A DNA stretch of 64,000 nucleotides from Centroberyx gerrardi (taxonomy: Eukaryota > Chordata > Actinopteri > Beryciformes > Berycidae), in contig NC_136016.1 in the NCBI RefSeq assembly GCF_048128805.1, positions 17,096,676-17,160,675 on the forward strand. The letters run 5' to 3'. A program made the translations under genes and the position numbers. Of the stretch, positions 10,801 through 23,600 are shown piece after piece; the first letter of the stretch is position 1; each line of letters begins with the position of its first letter. The notes beneath the pieces were generated by a model, which saw nothing but the letters and a program-made list of their open reading frames with translations, did no database searches and was not told the origin of the DNA.

Positions 10801-13289
10801 ATTACGGGTGTGTGATTGTCAGCTGTCAAACCTGTCAAAACAAGGTCAAAGGCTAAACCACTGACTTGTGAGGATTGCTTTCAAAATAAACATTTGCTTT
10901 TCAGCAAAAACTCTCTTTTGAATAGTTAGACAACAACAAAGGCCAACTATTCTTTTGAGTGGTCATATTATTCCATTTTTTTCTTCACAACCAGCTGGGT
11001 CCGTTATCAATCAACAGGTGATAGTAATCAAGCGGCAGGTGTCTGACTAGAGGCTTGGCAGTTGCATCACAAATCACCTAACAACCGCGGCTGGCGCCAT
11101 CATGGAGGTCCATTAGAGAATTGGCTGTGCACAAATAATGGCTAAATATAAAAGAGAACTGGCATGGCGAGAAACAGAGAAATACCTGAAAAAGATTGTT
11201 GTGGTGTGGGTGTAGATCCATTCAGTAGCGTGTGAGTGTGTTTGTCTGTCTCTCCATGTTCACCCTGTGATGGTCTAGCAACTTGGCCAGGGTGTTTCCC
11301 TGCCTTCTGCCCAGTGCATGCTGGGATAGGCTCCAGCCCCCTGAGACCCTGAAAAGTAATAAGTAGGTAAAGATAATGAACGAATGAATTAGTTTACATT
11401 CAAAAACAGCACAGAAATGAACCCTATTGCATTCTGCTCTCCTCACTGCCACTGCTGCCCAACAGCTGTGGACCTCCACTATGGCAGCCAGAGGATGCGT
11501 TAGGTCGCCTGAAAGCCCTCCATAAGAGCTCATTATCAATACCAAGAATTCAGTCGAATAAAACAATCAGAAAGCAAGGAACGCAAAATCAATTAGAAAA
11601 ACATGCACTATTCGTATCCATGGAGAGATGGAGTCGATACTTATGTCCTTGTGGGAAAATGAACTTCTCAAGAACATGAGCACAGAGAATGCATTACAGT
11701 TCGAGATGGGCTGTGCGCTTGAGCTTACAGTTTCAGTCGACTGTGCTGTAGACTATAGTGCTGTTAATTTTTGCCAGCTAATTTAGACATGGTGCATTGC
11801 TCTCACCATTTGTTCTTGTCGGTTGCCAAATCAATGCATCTTCAATACTTTGTGGATTGCAAGGAAACTTCCAGAATCTTCATCCGTCCTCTGTCCTTGG
11901 CATTCTTTTGTTTTGGAATCATACTTCTGATATTGGATATTATATCATACGCGACATGGGGGACACAAAAACGCATATTGAGAAAGTGTTACATTAGTAG
12001 GAATTAATTTTAGTTTTTTGTTGTTTCCCCCCCCCCCCTACTATTTTTAGCATGGCTCTTTTTATACCCCTATTGACACCAGCAAGGCTCTGGTGCTGAA
12101 TCAGTTGTCAAAGTTTTACATCTCACTGATGTAAAAAACATTTTTTTAGTTTAAGTGCAGGTCTACCTGTTAAAAGAATATCTTACAAGTACAATGGCCT
12201 AGTTTTTAGACCCAGAAGTAACCCAACAGAGTCACCCTCCTCTATGTGTTCTGTTTGCATACCTGGTGATTTATTACTCTTGAACCAAATGCCGGGCTGA
12301 TGCACAGGAGAGATGTCTCCGAGACAAGTCTCCTGTGACAACATACTACTATGACTTTGCTTCAGTGCTCCTATTATCATTTTCATCGGGAAACTGGGTT
12401 CAGAGCCAAACTGGAGCTTCCTAGTTAGGGTGATTTTGTGCCTTTGCAACTCACTGGCACAATCCTGGCCTAAATAGACATTTAATGTACACTTTTTCCA
12501 TTTGACAGCATAAATGGAAGGGCATTTTGTTGTATTGTTGTAAAGTAGGCAATTCAAAACAATTATACGATGAATATACTCCACTTAAAGTAATGTGAAT
12601 GTCAATATGCCTTAAGGTAAAACATATTTTACTCAGGCTTTCATTTTATGTCTTTTCATCCTTCATTCAGAGGTCTAATGCCAAGGACTCTGGAAAGCCA
12701 GATCACCATGGAGAAGACACCAAGCTACTTCGTGACAAAAGAAACACCCCACCGGATCTCTGCCATGTCCCGAGATACCAAGCTCATCGTCGTAGTTCGT
12801 GACCCTGTCACCCGTGCAATATCAGATTACACACAGACTTTATCCAAAACGCCCGACCTTCCAAGTTTCCAAGACTTGGCCTTCAGAAACCAGAGCCTGG
12901 GCCTTGTGGACACATCCTGGAATGCCATTCGGATCGGCCTGTACGCTCTGCATCTTGAGAACTGGCTTCGCTACTTCCCTCTGGCTCAGATCCACTTTGT
13001 CAGCGGAGAGCGCCTTATCACGGACCCAGCAGGGGAGTTGGCACGAGTGCAGGACTTCCTTGGGCTAAAACGCATCGTCACAGACAAACACTTCTATTTC
13101 AACCGGACCAAGGGTTTCCCTTGCCTCAAGAAGCCGGAGAGCAGTAGTTCACCCCGCTGCCTGGGCAAGTCCAAGGGTAGAACTCATGTGCAGATAGATA
13201 GGGATGCTATTGAGCAATTGCGAGACTTCTATAGACCTTACAATGTCAAATTTTATGAAATGGTGGGCCATGATTTCAGATGGGAGTGA
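7867..13289 (+). CDS. hs3st2: Heparan sulfate glucosamine 3-O-sulfotransferase 2
   Basis: Coding exons 7867-8369 and 12671-13289 (phase 2 junction), 373 aa; human HS3ST2 is 367 aa. It is a Golgi type II membrane enzyme that moves sulfate from PAPS to the 3-OH of glucosamine in heparan sulfate. The signal anchor is about residues 19-38 ([11 protein letters not shown] resembles the human TYLCYSFLC). The 5'-PAPS loop GVKKGGTR is at 127-134, the catalytic Glu in TETHFFD at about 152, and the 3'-phosphate-binding segment [18 protein letters not shown] starts at about 206. The conserved cysteine pair lies in GFPCLKKP...[10 protein letters not shown]. The C-terminus GRTHVQID...[11 protein letters not shown]...DFRWE fits HS3ST2 better than HS3ST3 or HS3ST4. 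The start at 7867 is chosen because only that frame continues into the anchor and catalytic domain. Confidence 0.95.
8416..8767. mobile_element. hAT-type miniature element in hs3st2 intron 1
   Basis: Inverted ends CAGTGGTACTCAAAC and CTTGAGAACCACTC flank 352 bp without coding capacity. The 8-bp target duplication is GTCTAGTC (8408-8415) against CTCTAGTC (8768-8775), 7 of 8 matching, which fits the hAT superfamily. The insertion begins only 38 bp after the exon 1 splice donor at 8370. A related fragment is at 62860-63000. Confidence 0.8.
9061..9840. mobile_element. TIR element in hs3st2 intron 1
   Basis: The left end GTTTAAAGGTGCTATGTGTA and the right end CTACATGTAGCACCCTAAAC are inverted copies over about 26 bp with a few mismatches. 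The 780-bp interior has only short frames with no transposase resemblance. The superfamily is unassigned. Confidence 0.65.
10110..10585 (+). mobile_element. LINE 3' fragment, L2/CR1 group
   Basis: Translation of about 10125-10335 gives the end of a non-LTR reverse transcriptase [20 protein letters not shown], then [20 protein letters not shown] and RSLRSSGS, the well-known LHWLPV block of fish L2/Rex1-type LINEs. Compared with that family, a short stretch before SPYISDL (usually containing VYKALHG) is missing, and a frame change follows PG near 10337. The tail AAATAAAGTTATTATTATT at about 10566 ends the copy. 5'-truncated and dead. Confidence 0.75.
11215..11395 (+). repeat. Widespread fish retroposon 3' end
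   Basis: Contains CACCCTGTGATGGTCTAGCA, CAGTGCATGCTGGGATAGGC and TCCAGCCCCCTGAGACCCTG, and ends in GATAATGAACGAATGAATTA. I recognise this as a retroposon tail common in many fish genomes (LINE or LINE-mobilised SINE). The exact family is not certain. Confidence 0.6.
11559..11631 (+). repeat. 73-bp exact copy of the hs3st2 start region, inside intron 1
   Basis: Identical base for base to 7798-7870, which spans the end of the 5' leader and the first ATGs of hs3st2, in the same orientation and 3761 bp downstream. The copy is bracketed by the direct hexamer AGTCGA (11552-11557 and 11632-11637). The ATG equivalent to the real start opens a different 52-codon frame here (11628-11786) because the downstream sequence differs. 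It has no resemblance to a known protein. Confidence 0.9.
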
Positions 13290-14110
13290 AGAGGTTTGAG
13301 GAATATTTATAAGTGGTACAAGAAAGACTTATGTCTTCTATGAATGTACAAAGTCTTTCAAAAATGGTTTGCCTGCAGTGAATGAGTTATATTTGTCATG
13401 GCTGAGCAGGATAGTTAGCTATCGGCAATTTCTGGACAATTTTGGAGTGAAAAAGCAAGGACAGCATTATTCTTTAGAATGACACTAATGAGCAAAGTGA
13501 AATCTGAGATGACATTGCTTTTTTGATAGTGTAATTGAATTTGTCAATTCCCAGGCAACATCAGTATCCCGTATGTTGTGAGATATAACCATCATTTTAG
13601 CTTCAGGATCTCATGATTTCTGTTCCTGCAGTATTCGTGCTGACTAGCTTCCCCATTTGCTGACTGGTGTATAAATGCAAGGAAATTCCAGAGAATGGGA
13701 TTACTTCCTCTTAAAACCTGCTTCACTAATCAAGACAGGGTTTAAAAGTGAGACCTTGGAAAATGTCAGTGATGTCTTCAGGGAGGGCAGTATTAAGCTT
13801 CAGCACTGTGGGGGTATATCTGAAATGTGAAGCCATAATGCAAATACTAAAGCACCTTCAGCTGAAGAAGCATAACTTAAGTCTCATCAGTTTCTATACT
13901 GGGCTATAGATTTTTTTTTTTATTTCATACATAGCATGAATAGGATAAGTTGTATGGTGTAATATTCAATGCTTCACTTTGTGCTTACTTTGATTTATGC
14001 AAAATCTATGTTTATGTTCCTGTTACAAAAGTAATTCCTCACTGCCTTAGCCACAATGCTTTTCCATCTCAACCTCGTTAAATAAAACAGAAACACAAAT
14101 AAATCCAATG
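13290..14110 (+). other. hs3st2: hs3st2 3' untranslated region (inferred)
   Basis: Noncoding AT-rich sequence follows the TGA. Two AATAAA hexamers at 14081-14086 and 14099-14104 are the best polyadenylation candidates. The 3' end is inferred only from these. Confidence 0.5.
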
Positions 14111-15858
14111 AAATTATTATCTCTGTCTTGGCTGAAGTAACATTTACACACCTTGACTTTGACCTTGTTATATTGCATTTCTCAAAAATGCATTTTGAAT
14201 TGAACCTCTGTCTTTTGTCCCCGTCCTAGACCATGCCTTCCCCTGATTCCTGTAATTCCAACTCAGACATCAGCCCTCTTCTAAATTGAAAATTTGGTGT
14301 CACAATTGAAAGTTGAACCTCTCATGAAAGCTGTCAAGCTGTGTACATCCCTTTCCATCTAGGTTGTGAGGCAGCTATATAATTGCAGTTCTCAACACAC
14401 CAGACCACGTAGGAGTGTTTTCATTTTTTTTTTTCACCCCTGTTACCAGTGAAAACATATCCTCATTCTTTAAGGTGCGTTGCATTCTGTAAGGTTTGTT
14501 GTGTGCCTTGCTGGTGGGTGGGTGGTGGGTGGGTGGGTGTAGATGGAGCTTGGCTAAAGAATTCCAATCACTTTTCAAAGACAAAGGAGGGAGCACCTAG
14601 TTGTGGCAGGTTATCAAATAGATTCTGGGACCACTTGTCACATGATTGCAGTGAAAAGTTTAGATTTGGCTACTTGCTATGAATACTAAAACCAGGCTGT
14701 CTGAGCTTGAGCCAGGCTTACAAAATGAGAAACAAAATTCTGCAGCAAAGAAACAATTCATGATATATGGTAAAGGGATAAAAGGACATGTCTTATGAAT
14801 TGGAACAGTGTGCATTGAATGATTAGGCAGTCAAATGCCAGAATATACAATAGGATATCCTGAACAGATCCAAAATAAAATCAGTTTGCATGGGCAGCGC
14901 AAAAAGCACTGAGCTCATCACACACAACAATGAGCAAGATATCTACAAATTTATAACAGTTCAGATCCTACACAAGAGTGAGCAGACTCATGCCGGTCAA
15001 GAGATACGAAGAGACGAAGCCTTCAGTGAAGTTCTGATAGTAAACAGAACAACAGTGACTTATTCTGCATTTTAATATGCAACTTTAAATACCACAAATA
15101 ATAGACTTAGAATCTGTTTTCTCAACCAATAATGCACTCATCAATTGGAGAGTAACATTTTCATGTCCAGTAAAATGTAGGACACATTGCTCCCCTGTGT
15201 TATCCACATACCTCAGAAGTCTATTACTTTTATCTATTTGAATAGCACTTCAAATGAAGCCGTCTTGAAATTTACAGTTTGTCATTTTACAGAATATTGT
15301 TTACAGATTTTGACTTAGAGATACAGAAAATGTTTCTTCAGCTCAGGTAAGCTAACACCTGTCCCAGCTTTTACCCCCCTATTTGTTCCTTCTCTTTTTG
15401 TTCTCATGCCTCCCCTCTTCTCCTTTTCTTTGAATTAAAAACAGTGTATTGTTATGAGAAAATCCATAGATGATACTACACTTTGTGTGTCCCTCTCTCT
15501 GCTCAAATGTCTCATTTTCCTCTTTCCTACCAGGCTCTCTTTCTCTTGCCATCTTTCTCTCTGTCCTAACATTCATTAAACTCACACGACCTGCAGGTTG
15601 GGGCGTAGGGAGTGTGGCTCCACCACCTCTGATGCCCTCCTTGTCATCATGCTCGCCAGCAGCTCATTTCTGTGGCTTATTGAGCACACACAGGTGAGCG
15701 TCAATCCAGTAGTCACTGTGAGCGGCATCTCTCTATACGGTACACATGGGTCCTAATTAGGACTGAGGGCTGGAGAGGAGCAATCCCCTAGAACACGCAT
15801 CAGCCAGAGTCTGATTAGACTCTGCCCGTGAAAGGCTCTCCAGAGATTGCTTGCAGGT

Positions 15859-15860
<2 letters not shown>

Positions 15861-15953
<93 letters not shown>

Positions 15954-15956
15954 TAG
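15861..15956. repeat. (CT)n microsatellite
   Basis: About 90 bp of nearly pure CT dinucleotides with one CACT and one CTTT interruption. Confidence 0.95.
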
Positions 15957-18269
15957 CTTTCTTCTCTAATATGAATTCTCTTAGGAACCAGCCCATGCAA
16001 ATAATGAAATCCTTTGCATTTTGTAGCACTATGACATGACCTATTTGCACCCAAGCTAATGAGGTGCTTGTTAAGCTTAATCAGTATTTGTTAAAACTGA
16101 TGTGAGGACTGTCTGGATTAATGTTGTGTGTTGTTATGAAACAACATTATGACTAAATCAATCTACAGCATGCTTACTTTTCAAACAAATCCATGTGAGG
16201 TAATGTCTAGTGTGTTAGTTTATCACTACTTAGTTGCAAACAAATTTGATGGAAAGCAATGAACCTAACATGATAGCTTAAAGCCTAAAAAAAAGACATA
16301 TTTCTCCATATCGTACTCATCCATTCACATCCCAGCAGCATCTCATCCCTATTGAGGCAGCTTGGTGATTATTAAATGCTTAAAATACCTGAAGGAGCTG
16401 AAGTAGGGATCGGTTAATGCCTTTGTGTGCTGTTGATAAGCACCAGTTACTGCTGAGAGCACAATCTTGTGTACACATAATAATAAGACTTCAAGGACAG
16501 AGCAGACACATATTGTTCTTTTTTTCTTTCACATTCCTTAGAGAGTGCTTGGTAATAATTTCCAGGCATCATGATATGATATTGATTTATGCTTGATGTA
16601 GTTTTTTTGGGGAAAACCTAAAAATAAATAAATAAATAAATTCCACTGTTTCTCTTTAGTACTGCATGACTAAAACTCCCTGACAGCAGAATAAAATCTA
16701 AAACACTGACTGAAGACAGAAATTAGCTAGGAAATTTGAAATTTTGATGCCACATACTCTGCCATCAAGTACACCATATATCCATACAGAATCCCTGTCG
16801 GCTAACTTTGCTTCAAACATTCATCCTTTTGGATTTGTAATGAGCTCAGAAACAAGTTGAAAGCATTTGCAAAGGATCATTAAACAAGTAATTTTCCCCC
16901 AAAACTCATACATCGCTGACATATTGTTACAAATACATGCCTACAGGAAAAAGCATTTTACATGTGTGCTCCATTAAAGCTGTTCTGTATTAAAATAGTA
17001 CACATTCACACAGCATTTCTCCTCCTTTGCTCGGGATGCTCAGATGAGATAGAATGAGGTTCCCTGGTATCCGAGTAAGACAGCAGCTGACACTGCAGAG
17101 GCAGAGATTCAGCACAGTACCTCGCTCAGTCCTAATGCTTCAGAATAGTTTAACTTCTGCAGCCGACAGGATGTCCCAGTGGTCGAAATCACCAGTGGCT
17201 TTGGAACCAAATTAAAATGAAGTGCTGACAACTGTGGCACAGTCACAAGCACCTAATGATACATGTTCCACAACTATTTGCAGACCAATGTTAGACCTCC
17301 AAAGTCTGCAGGGATGACACTTAGTAAATGTGTGCATGTGATGTGCTCTATTGAGCATATGGAGAATATCTAAGAGGCAATAAAGTGCAAAATGCAAATC
17401 CAGGTCCTACTGCAGCCATGCCTACTGTGTTGTTCCATTGACAAGATGATGGCATTTTACCACTCATGGACAGTCTAAAAATGGCAAAACAAAATTAACT
17501 CATTTTCATGTGCATTCAAATCTCTGCATTTATGCTACAAATAAATCAACCAGCCACCTGCACCCCCTGTTTAACTCATCCCCAACAGAGAGTGAGAGAG
17601 AGATGGCGAAGATAGGAGATTTTGTTGGGCGTGTGCCCTTTCAAGATTTAGATCTGTGAAATTCTGCAAAGTCCTCCAAATTAGAAACAGTTGTTCAATG
17701 CCATCGCCTTGTTGTTGTATCCGTTTGTCAGACTAGTGAGAGTCTGTTTTCTGTGAAGGAGCTAAAGCGAGGTAGAAAGCTGATTAGAACGGAGGAGTAG
17801 CCAGACCTCGGCGGCTCTCTCACCAGGAGATGTGTTCTAATTAGAGTGCGTGCCTCATGTCTTACTGAGGAGAATAACAAGCCTCATCCCAAGGCTGCCG
17901 CAAGACGAACCTTGCTGTTACATCTGCTGCAAACCAAAACACATCTGATGTATCAACAACCCCTGGACTACAGACCACACCTGAGTCGACGCTACATGCA
18001 TTAGGATTTTGAAGCGGTTTACATCATTTGGCAGGACTCTCTAGGCATGAATCCTTGCTAACCTGCAGCAACAACGCTGTAGACCGGCTCATGGATATGA
18101 ATGCAGCAACTGGGCCTGCCTCCTTTAGTGCCCATGTTAATCTTTCAGATAAAGCCCACATTTCCAAAGTCCAACCATAAGAGAACGGTAAAGCAAATTT
18201 GAATCATATCAGTAGGAAGGCCATTTCTATGCTTTGTGATCTAAATTGGTTGGTTGGTTGGTTGGTTGG

Positions 18270-18622
18270 TCCACAAAAACTTCCCCACCCTTTGGCGGCC
18301 ACAGTTTTTGCCCTAGGAGGCTGAAATTTGGCATGGAGGTCAAGTGTGTGTGTGTGTGTGTGAAGGTGTGTGTTTGTGTTCATGCCAATTGGCTAAAAGG
18401 GGGCGTGGTAATGGGAGTGGCCTATCGCAAAAAGACGCATAACTTCCAAATGGATTCACAGACTTGCACAGATTTTGTGGAAAGGTTGGTCATGAGCCAA
18501 AGGACAGCTGATTAATTGTTCATGCCAATTGGTAAAAAGGGGGTGTGGTAGTGGGAGTGGCCTATAACAAAAAGGTGCATACTGTAACTGTGGCCGCCAA
18601 AGGGTGGGGAAATTTTTGTGTA
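18270..18622. mobile_element. Foldback/TIR element with 37-bp arms
   Basis: Arms at 18270-18306 and 18586-18622 are inverted copies with two mismatches, sharing the core CCCCACCCTTTGGCGGCCAC. The interior holds two imperfect direct copies of a block beginning CATGCCAATTGG (18381 and 18520), about 140 bp apart. A GGTT run precedes the left arm. No coding capacity. Confidence 0.75.
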
Positions 18623-19029
18623 TGTGGTCGCAGCTATTGCAAATTCACGCTTGTTCAACATAAGGGCCACTCTAAAAGGAGGGGCAAACTCCCCAAAAGA
18701 AAGCCCAGATTACCTTTTCGGTAGGACTGTGCTCATGTGCCCCTTGCAAATGCCTTAACACATTTTGTGTGTCACGTACTGTAAATACACACAAAATAAA
18801 GGGCCATCCAATTATCATACAAGAAAGAGGGCAGGTAGGCAAGCAAATTACATTCTTAAGGGCAGTTTTTAGCTTTCTGAACCATTTCAGTGTAGAATGA
18901 TATGATATTCTATTTGATCTATTGATGCAGTTAAATCACCATCATCATTATTATTGTATTGTACATTACCATACTTAGCAGGAAGTATTCAAGACTTGAA
19001 ATTAGCTGCACACTAATGTAGAAAAAATA

Positions 19030-19034
<5 letters not shown>

Positions 19035-19071
<37 letters not shown>
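19035..19071. repeat. (TA)n microsatellite
   Basis: Uninterrupted AT dinucleotides, about 37 bp. Confidence 0.9.
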
Positions 19072-19075
<4 letters not shown>

Positions 19076-19079
19076 TATT

Positions 19080-19185
19080 GTAACACTCAAATAATAATTA
19101 ATACATTTATATTTATTAGTCCACCGACATTTTGATTTAGGCAATCTTCATCATAATCAATGAATACTGGTAGACTTCTTAGTCA
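19080..19185 (-). mobile_element. Possible Penelope-like 3' terminus, degenerate
   Basis: Read on the minus strand it gives TGATGAAGATTGCC, then AAATCAAAATGTCGGTGGAC and AATAAATA, the layout I associate with the 3' end of Penelope-like retroelements (see 54130-54920). It is a fossil fragment without coding sequence, and the assignment is tentative. Confidence 0.35.
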
Positions 19186-20576
19186 AAATCAGAATTTTTA
19201 AGCTATTATCAAGGTAATTGATAAAGAATTGCTTTCACAAATATCACAAAAATGACCCTACTTTACTCTCCAAGAATTTCAATGATATTGCATCAGAAAG
19301 AAAATTATTTGTTTTGGACATACAAATTAACATACACGTGCACACATGCGCAACCACACACACACACACACACACACACGCAGTGGAGAGAGCTCCAACC
19401 TCCCCGGGCGGCTTGTCTCAGATTGGATGTCAGATGCTGGAGACAGCTGCACTCATCACAGCTTTTATGAATACATTACCTTTTATGTTCATCCAAACAC
19501 TAATTCATCTTCCTCAGAAAATCAAACAGGACAGACATTCACCCACCACATCTCTGGAAAATTGGAACTTTCAGAAACTGTGATGTGTGTAAGACAAATA
19601 TCTAGAGCCAAAATAACTGTGAATGTTTCAGCTGGGTGGAAATGCAAACCTCATCTTTGACGGTGTGTTTGCGCGCACATGTGTGTGTGTGTTTGTGTGT
19701 GTGTCTGTGTATGTGTACCCATGATTTTTTTTTTTTTTGAGTAGAGATGGCTTATGAAATATCAAAGTGTGTTATTTGCCTTCATGATACTCCACAACAT
19801 CAAAGACCTTCCCCCACTCCCACAAGAACCCGAGAACCTACAGTTTTTTACCCATGCAGTCTCGCCTGTCTTCCATCTCAGAATTGCTCAAAAGGCAAAA
19901 GCCTCTAACGATACAAGATACGAAACAGACCGACTGCTGCCAACAAAATTGAAAAAAAAAAAAAAATGGAACAACAACTAAACAGACACATTTTGGGGGG
20001 ATGATTGACATCCCTGCATCTTTTTATTATTCCTGTGATGTTCGTCCAGACACGCTGATGCCAGAAACTGTGGCCTCACACTTTGGCTGATGCAGCAATC
20101 TGGTGATATGCGCCTCTCTGCCTGCCAACCACCTGGCTGGAAGAAGCATAATCAACCTCTCAGTCAATCACTTCTCGCACAGCCAACGGTGTAGGATGAG
20201 TGTCAGAGGAAGCGTGGCAGACATGCACTGGCTGTGTGTCCAACTTTGACACTTCACACCTTGCTCTCTAGCATCCTGATGAGTTCTCTGTATTGACGAG
20301 GCCTTGGGATTCCTGCTACCCACTACAGTGCATTATGTAGGAGGAAAGTACGTGTAGTATGTGGGAGGAATATGCCTGCTGGGTTTTATGGTTTTAGAGT
20401 CACAGGTTATAGGGTTTAAGCGAGTATATTCTCTGCCATCTTAAAGTGAAATCGCAATTTTGTTGCCTAACCGGCTAATGAATGAATGAATCAAAGCAGT
20501 TTGAATCAAATTACAATAGAATCCAAATCAAATTACAGTTAAAGCAATGGCTCAGTAGCTTGTTTGTTTGGGGATT

Positions 20577-20665
20577 TTTGTTATTTCTTTATTTTACCAG
20601 GTAAATCTCATTTAGATTAGGAATCTTGTTTCCAAGTGAGACCTGGCCAAGAAAGCAGCATCAAA
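20577..20665. repeat. Dispersed fish repeat fragment
   Basis: Contains TTTATTTTACCAGGTAAATC and AGTGAGACCTGGCCAAGAAA, text I recall as a common interspersed repeat in fish. The class was not assigned. Confidence 0.45.
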
Positions 20666-23600
20666 AACATACATACTGTAAAGGTCACAGACAAACAACA
20701 GACAAACAATGTAAATACATAGTATAAATAATCAAAAGTGCAAATGCATCAAAATGTTACAAGGTTTATAAATAAACAAAAAGACAAGGAATGGTTAAAG
20801 CAGATTCTATTCTATATGCTGGTTCTATTGTAATGAGAACATATCAAAATGATAACTGCATAGCTGGACATTTCTCAGTCTGTAATCACAAATTACTACA
20901 TATCCTAATGAGAGTTGGATCAGCCAATATCAAGCTTTTCTTAGTACCAAAAAGCTGCTGAAAGCTGCTGTGAGGACTTGGCCCGACAATCCATGGGAGT
21001 TGTCCCCAGTCCACAAACAACAGCACAGTCTCTTTGGGTGCTAAAGTTGTTTTCAAGGCACCACTCACTGCTTGGGGTTATGTAATTCAGCTGTGGTTGT
21101 CCCACATGGCACAACATCATTTATATTGCATTACCTAAAAAGCCACTCTCTCTGACTGCACTCAAGCTTGCTAGATTTTTCATCTCCAATTAAAAGGGAA
21201 TTAAAGTACTGCATCACTGGACTCAAGAGAGAAGCAATAATTGACATCCTCACTCCTGAAACAAGTGAATAATTGACTTTGTTTTTCATTTAGTGAAAAT
21301 AAAAATGGACGCACATCGAGGATGCATCTACTCTCGGCTGTGTGCAAGTTGTTGCTTATTGTGATGCTAAAATTCTGGATACTAGGATGATGAGTAGAGA
21401 TGTGTAGGAAAATAAGGGACAGAGAAATGCTTCTTGAGATTGTTAGTCATTTAGTGAGCTGCATCTTTCAGAGTACGTTTCCCCACAACACTGATGGAGA
21501 CGGACAGGAAGAGAATGAAAGAGAACGAAAGCAAACAAGAGACATAGAATTAAGCTATTTATGACATGAGAGTTTTTTTTGTCACATTGCAGTCTACTCC
21601 AATACAAAGCTTTGGCTGTTGGAAGCATTAAAGTGGACAGGTAGACCCACCCAGCCTAAGGTACAGTAACTAGAAATAGCAGCTAATGTCCCGGGTCCCT
21701 GTTTCCACAATATTGTGCATTGGAAAAATTATTTTTCTCAATTCTGATATCAGTGTAACCTTCAAGTCCTCCATTTTCTTACACAATGTGTCTTTTTGTG
21801 TCTTTTCATTTTACTTCCATTGCAAATGAATTTGTTTCCTGAATGTTCATTAATCAGGTTACAGTGTGGATTATACTACTGTGATATGCATTATTTCAAG
21901 ATATTGTCACAGTTTTAAAGAAAATTCTTGAATGAAACTGTAAGAAATTGTGTCATTATCTCATGATATTGGCAGATTTTTTTGTTACTACTCAGACAAA
22001 AAACTACTTAAACATACTACTTACTTACTACTTAGACATTTTTGCAGTGAAGTAATGTCTCGAGACACTCTCTGATCTATAAATACCGGCAGTTTTGACT
22101 TCAGTTATCAGCTCAGCTGCTACCACTTCCTTTTGAAAGTTTTCCACTTGTCTCATAGTCTCACATCTTACTTGTGTTCTCAATAGATTCAACCTAATAA
22201 TATGTTAATTAAATGCTTAAAAAGGCTTTTCTAACATGACAACATATAGGCCTTTTAACACTTGCAAATAGGTCTTCTGCACCAGAGTAGTCAATGCATC
22301 TTTCCATCCAAATAGCAAGCATGCAAGAAATGAAAGCTAATCAAGAGGATCCTACCCTTTGTCTTCTTATATCCAGGGAGAGAGAGTCTTAAAATGGAGT
22401 CTAAGCAGCAGCATTAAGGATTAAAGTTGGCCCCTGGAGAGACCAAGAGAGGATTGATCAATAAGATGAGATTGCCTGTCTACAATGTGTGAAGCCCAAT
22501 AACGTAGAAAAAGAAAAACCTGTAAACTAATTCAGCATGTTAGATGCATTATGCTCTGGAGTCAAGAAGGATAATGTCATGGTTTGTGTGTTATACTCCA
22601 GATAAAAGTTGATGAATTCTCCACTGAGGTATTGCTAATGGTGCTCTCTTGGAACTGATACAATTGGCAAATGATTATTGATTTCAGCAGAAGAGCTTGG
22701 CTCCGGCACAAAATTATCTTGTGCCAGGTTGCAGCCTGTGAATGTTTAAATCACATTCACACATGCATATTAATTGAACAATCCAATGTTTTTCTTTCGA
22801 ATAAGAGACAAAATGTTCATATCTGTATGTGATGCACAAGGTAGAGCCATCCCATTATCATCCACTGTGAAGAGCAGCATGTTCCAGCCCCATCACACCA
22901 TAGGCAATTTTGAAAATTTCATCACTTCTAAGACTGCACAAGAGGTGAGAAGTGAGAGGGCAAAAATGTAATTCCCAAAACTGATGACGGTTATACAAAA
23001 TTACAGGAATAGAAAGACAAAGAGGGGGCATTAACTCTTAATGTGCCCAGCCTTGGGCCAAACTAATATAGCCATAATTGAATCAGCTGTAAATAAATGA
23101 TGCTGCTGTAGCTTAATGCAGCACCTGTCATCTCCCACAGTGACAGCATTAGATTCGACAGTACTATATGTCTTAGTAAAGTTCAATTTGAAGGGCATAT
23201 CTTAAGGACAAATTCAAGTTTAGTGTTGCTTTATTTCCCAAACTCATTATTCTCTAATCCACTAGGATTTTGAGGCAAACGTTGAGCTCCACCAAGTGGA
23301 TAAAATTTGAATTGTAGAAATGGGAAAAAAAAATCAACCAAAGCTACAGATATCAACAAATGTTTATTTCATGACATACTTTTATTTTGTTCTTGCATTG
23401 CTAAACCAATGCCAACAAACATTGCTTTCTCCCATCAAATTGATGAATTCTGTAAAAGTCAAAACAGAATCATCAGAAAATGACATTATATCACAGCATA
23501 GAAATGGAAAAATAAAATGGAATAACCCTTCTCATGCATTTGTGAAAAATAAATAACTCCTCTTTGCATTTCGCTGTATTTATACATCCCTTTCACACGA

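Noticed and set aside
12183-12584. 133-codon minus-strand frame in hs3st2 intron 1
   Set aside because: No recognisable domain, no splice-supported extension and no promoter; probably chance.
7867-13289. hs3st3 or hs3st4 as the identity of the sulfotransferase
   Set aside because: The C-terminal block RTHVQID...YRPYN and the neighbours usp31 and cog7 point to HS3ST2.
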